Assembly (NCBI RefSeq): GCF_018128945.1
Contig: NZ_CP068393.1
Span: 930,001-994,000 of the forward strand
DNA: 64,000 bases
Reading direction: 5' to 3'
Origin: Aristaeella hokkaidonensis
Lineage (GTDB): Bacteria; Bacillota; Clostridia; Christensenellales; Aristaeellaceae
Both the position numbers and the translations under genes were made by a program. Below are positions 62,211-64,000 of the stretch, piece after piece; positions within the stretch are counted from its first letter, which is position 1; each line of letters opens with the position of its first letter. The notes under the pieces are model-generated. The model had not been told where the DNA came from and did not search any database. It saw only the letters and a list, made by a program, of their open reading frames with translations.

Positions 62211-62561
62211 ATGGAATGTAAAGTAAAGAATGAATACGGTACAATTTATATTGCTGAAGACGTTATGCTCAAGGTGGTTGGATATGCCGCACTTGAATGC
62301 TATGGGATCGTTGCGATGTCCGGACAGAGAGCAACCGATGGAATCGTTGAATGGCTTGGCAGAGAAAATCTGACAAAAGGTGTGCAGATCCGCAATGTGG
62401 GCGATATGCTTGATGTGGATCTTTACATCATTGTTGAATACGGTATCTCTATTTCAGAGGTATGTAAAACAATCATCGAGACAGTCAGGTACAAGCTCGA
62501 GAGCACTACAGGCGTAAAGGTCAGAAAAATCAGCATCTCTGTCGAAGGGATCCGTATTTAA
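62211..62561 (+). CDS. Asp23/Gls24-family envelope stress protein
   Basis: 116 aa from the ATG after GGGAGGGAAACAC; 21 extra codons upstream are not needed. DUF322/Asp23 pattern: GTIYIAEDVMLKVVGYAALE, CYGIVAMSGQ, KGVQIRNVGDMLDVDLYIIV, EYGISISEVCKTIIETVRYK, and the end GVKVRKISISVEGIRI. It corresponds to YloU, found next to the fatty acid kinase gene yloV/fakA; the function is thought to be at the membrane during envelope stress. Confidence 0.92.
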   Translation: MECKVKNEYGTIYIAEDVMLKVVGYAALECYGIVAMSGQRATDGIVEWLGRENLTKGVQIRNVGDMLDVDLYIIVEYGISISEVCKTIIETVRYKLESTTGVKVRKISISVEGIRI

Positions 62562-62602
62562 GCTGACTAAAGACCCAATAAGTATGACGGAGGAATATTC
62601 CT

Positions 62603-64000
62603 TTGATACAGTTCAAAACGATTGACGGTTTGCTTCTGCGTGATATGGTAATGGCAGGAACTGCCATTCTGGAGAAAAACCGTGAAGCAGTTGATGCTCT
62701 CAACGTTTTCCCGGTTCCGGACGGAGATACCGGAACCAATATGTCGCTTACCATGCAGTCTGCTACCAGAGAGATCAACAGCAAGGAATTTCTTCGTGCT
62801 GATGAAGCGGCAAACGCACTGGCTAAGGGTGCTTTGAAAGGTGCCCGCGGCAATTCCGGTGTCATCACAAGTCAGCTTCTGCGCGGATTCGCCAAAGCCC
62901 TGAACGGTGTTGAAAAAATAACGCCGGTTCAGTTTGCGGAGGCTCTTCTGAAAGGGTCTGAGATGGCCTACAAAGCTGTCATGAAGCCCAAAGAAGGTAC
63001 AATCCTGACAGTTGCTAGAGTTGTTGCTGAAGACGCTATGAAGCAGGCACAGAAGGCTCCTGACGATTATGATCAGCTGATTTCTATCATTCTCAAAAGC
63101 GGAGAAGCAATTCTGAAAAAAACGCCGGATATGCTTCCTGCATTGAAACAGGCAGGCGTAGTCGATTCCGGCGGACGCGGCCTGATGCTGATTTATCAGG
63201 GATATGCCGCAGTTCTCAGGGGAGAAGACATTACGGCTGCCGATTCCCTGATGGAAGATGATGTGCAGGCAGTATCTGATGACTGTCATGATCTGACAAA
63301 AGATCTTACATATACTTATTGTGTATCTTTCAAACTGACCTGTTTCCGTGAAGACTGCGATGAGCATGATCTGGATTCATTCAGGAGAAGGCTCAACCGG
63401 ATCGGTGATGCCGTATCCGTAGTAGGAGATCTGAACGGTGCTGAAGTTCACGTCCACACAGACAATCCGGGTTTTGCACTGGATTACGGTGTGGAACTTG
63501 CAGAAATAAACGAAATCAAGATTGATAATCTGGCTGCCATGAAACGTGCTCTTGAAGAAGGCACTACAAAGGAAGCAGCTCCGGAAGAAACAGAAGAAGA
63601 CAGCGCGCCCGAAAAGAAATACGGCTTTGTGGCTGTATCACTCGGAAACGGTTTTTCCCAGTTTTTTAAGGAACTGAATGTAGATCAGATTGTTGAAGGC
63701 GGACAGACTATGAATCCCTCCGTTGACGATCTTATGAACGCTATTCGGCAGGTAAAAGCAGAATGTGTTTACGTGCTACCGAATAACGGGAATGTGATTT
63801 TCGCGGCAAATCAGGCTGCTGAGTTGTCTCCCAATGATGTTCGTGTGATTCCTACCAAGAACGTGGCGATGGGGATTGCCGCTGCCATTGCCTTCCAGAA
63901 TGATGCGGAACCGGATGAAAACATGCAGCGTATGACTGAAGCGGCTCAGCATGTAAAGACAGCTATGGTAACGTATGCGATCCGTGACAGTGAATATAAT
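62603..64000 (+). CDS. fakA: Fatty acid kinase FakA/DAK2-domain protein, 3' end cut by the window
   Basis: 466 codons visible, open at base 64000; I estimate about 80-90 residues are missing from a protein of usual length near 550. It starts at TTG after GGAGGAATATTCC. N-terminal DAK2 kinase domain: ALNVFPVPDGDTGTNMSLTM (Mg/ATP-site Asp residues), KGALKGARGNSGVITSQLLR and VVDSGGRGLMLIYQGYA. The rest matches the C-terminal FakB-interacting part (TVKTVMNP-type GGQTMNPSVDDLMNAI and LPNNGNVIFAANQAAEL). It phosphorylates FakB-bound fatty acids. FakB is not visible here. Runs 42 bases after asp23. Confidence 0.92.
   Translation, partial: MIQFKTIDGLLLRDMVMAGTAILEKNREAVDALNVFPVPDGDTGTNMSLTMQSATREINSKEFLRADEAANALAKGALKGARGNSGVITSQLLRGFAKALNGVEKITPVQFAEALLKGSEMAYKAVMKPKEGTILTVARVVAEDAMKQAQKAPDDYDQLISIILKSGEAILKKTPDMLPALKQAGVVDSGGRGLMLIYQGYAAVLRGEDITAADSLMEDDVQAVSDDCHDLTKDLTYTYCVSFKLTCFREDCDEHDLDSFRRRLNRIGDAVSVVGDLNGAEVHVHTDNPGFALDYGVELAEINEIKIDNLAAMKRALEEGTTKEAAPEETEEDSAPEKKYGFVAVSLGNGFSQFFKELNVDQIVEGGQTMNPSVDDLMNAIRQVKAECVYVLPNNGNVIFAANQAAELSPNDVRVIPTKNVAMGIAAAIAFQNDAEPDENMQRMTEAAQHVKTAMVTYAIRDSEYN

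Overview
The window reads as chromosome of an anaerobic Bacillota, most likely class Clostridia. Supporting signs are ppdK, the 2[4Fe-4S] ferredoxin, a GlpA/GlpB-like oxidoreductase set with DUF1667, thyX in place of thyA, the glgC-glgD-glgA trio, and Firmicutes gene orders (dxs-tlyA-nadK-argR-recN, darA-holB-ricT, mrnC-thyX-rlmB-sigH, asp23-fakA). Genes are dense, with purine-rich Shine-Dalgarno sites and SigA-like TTGACA/TATAAT promoters. I see no IS element, prophage or CRISPR array. The species cannot be named from this.

Layout. 1-2 kb: end of a ComEA-like gene and dnaX. 2-5.6 kb (minus): yajC and a three-gene flavoprotein operon. 5.7-13.5 kb (plus): PfkB-family sugar-phosphate kinase, GNAT, alpha/beta hydrolase, membrane-anchored MurF-like ligase, Ddl, dxs, tlyA. 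14-20 kb: nadK, argR, recN, then ppdK. 20-23 kb (minus): lgt, serine hydrolase, recX. 23-30.5 kb (plus): upp, a GH127-like protein, dus and three secreted proteins of unknown function. 30.5-39 kb (minus): mazG, HU, rqcP, ispDF, trkA-trkH, tRNA-Ser, an rRNA pseudouridine synthase, proA. 39-40 kb: smpB-ssrA and tRNA-Leu. 40-43.8 kb: an unusual L,D-transpeptidase joined to a degenerate CapA-like domain, and an RlmL-type methyltransferase. 43.9-50 kb: darA-holB-ricT, ferredoxin, tRNA-Lys, mrnC-thyX-rlmB-sigH. 50-55 kb: an ECF sigma/candidate anti-sigma pair divergent from the glycogen operon. 55-64 kb: methyltransferase, HI0933 flavoprotein, TetR regulator, deoD, yigZ, a tyrosine T-box operon (aminotransferase-tyrS), asp23 and the start of fakA.

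How the genes work together. Much of the window is housekeeping: replication (dnaX, holB), translation quality control (smpB/ssrA, rqcP), tRNA and rRNA modification, isoprenoid precursors (dxs, ispDF), wall precursors (murF-like, ddl) and potassium uptake under c-di-AMP signalling (trkAH, darA). PPDK and the glycogen genes point to carbohydrate fermentation with glycogen storage.

The least ordinary parts are the L,D-transpeptidase/pseudo-CapA fusion (40197-42647), the three tandem secreted proteins (26315-30470), the five AATCAGTA-type repeats between the ECF sigma gene and glgC (51092-51188), and the tyrosine T-box ahead of an aminotransferase (61779-62006). Sporulation genes that usually follow recN (spoIVB, spo0A) and rqcP (yabP, yabQ) are absent at both places, which hints at a non-sporulating lineage.
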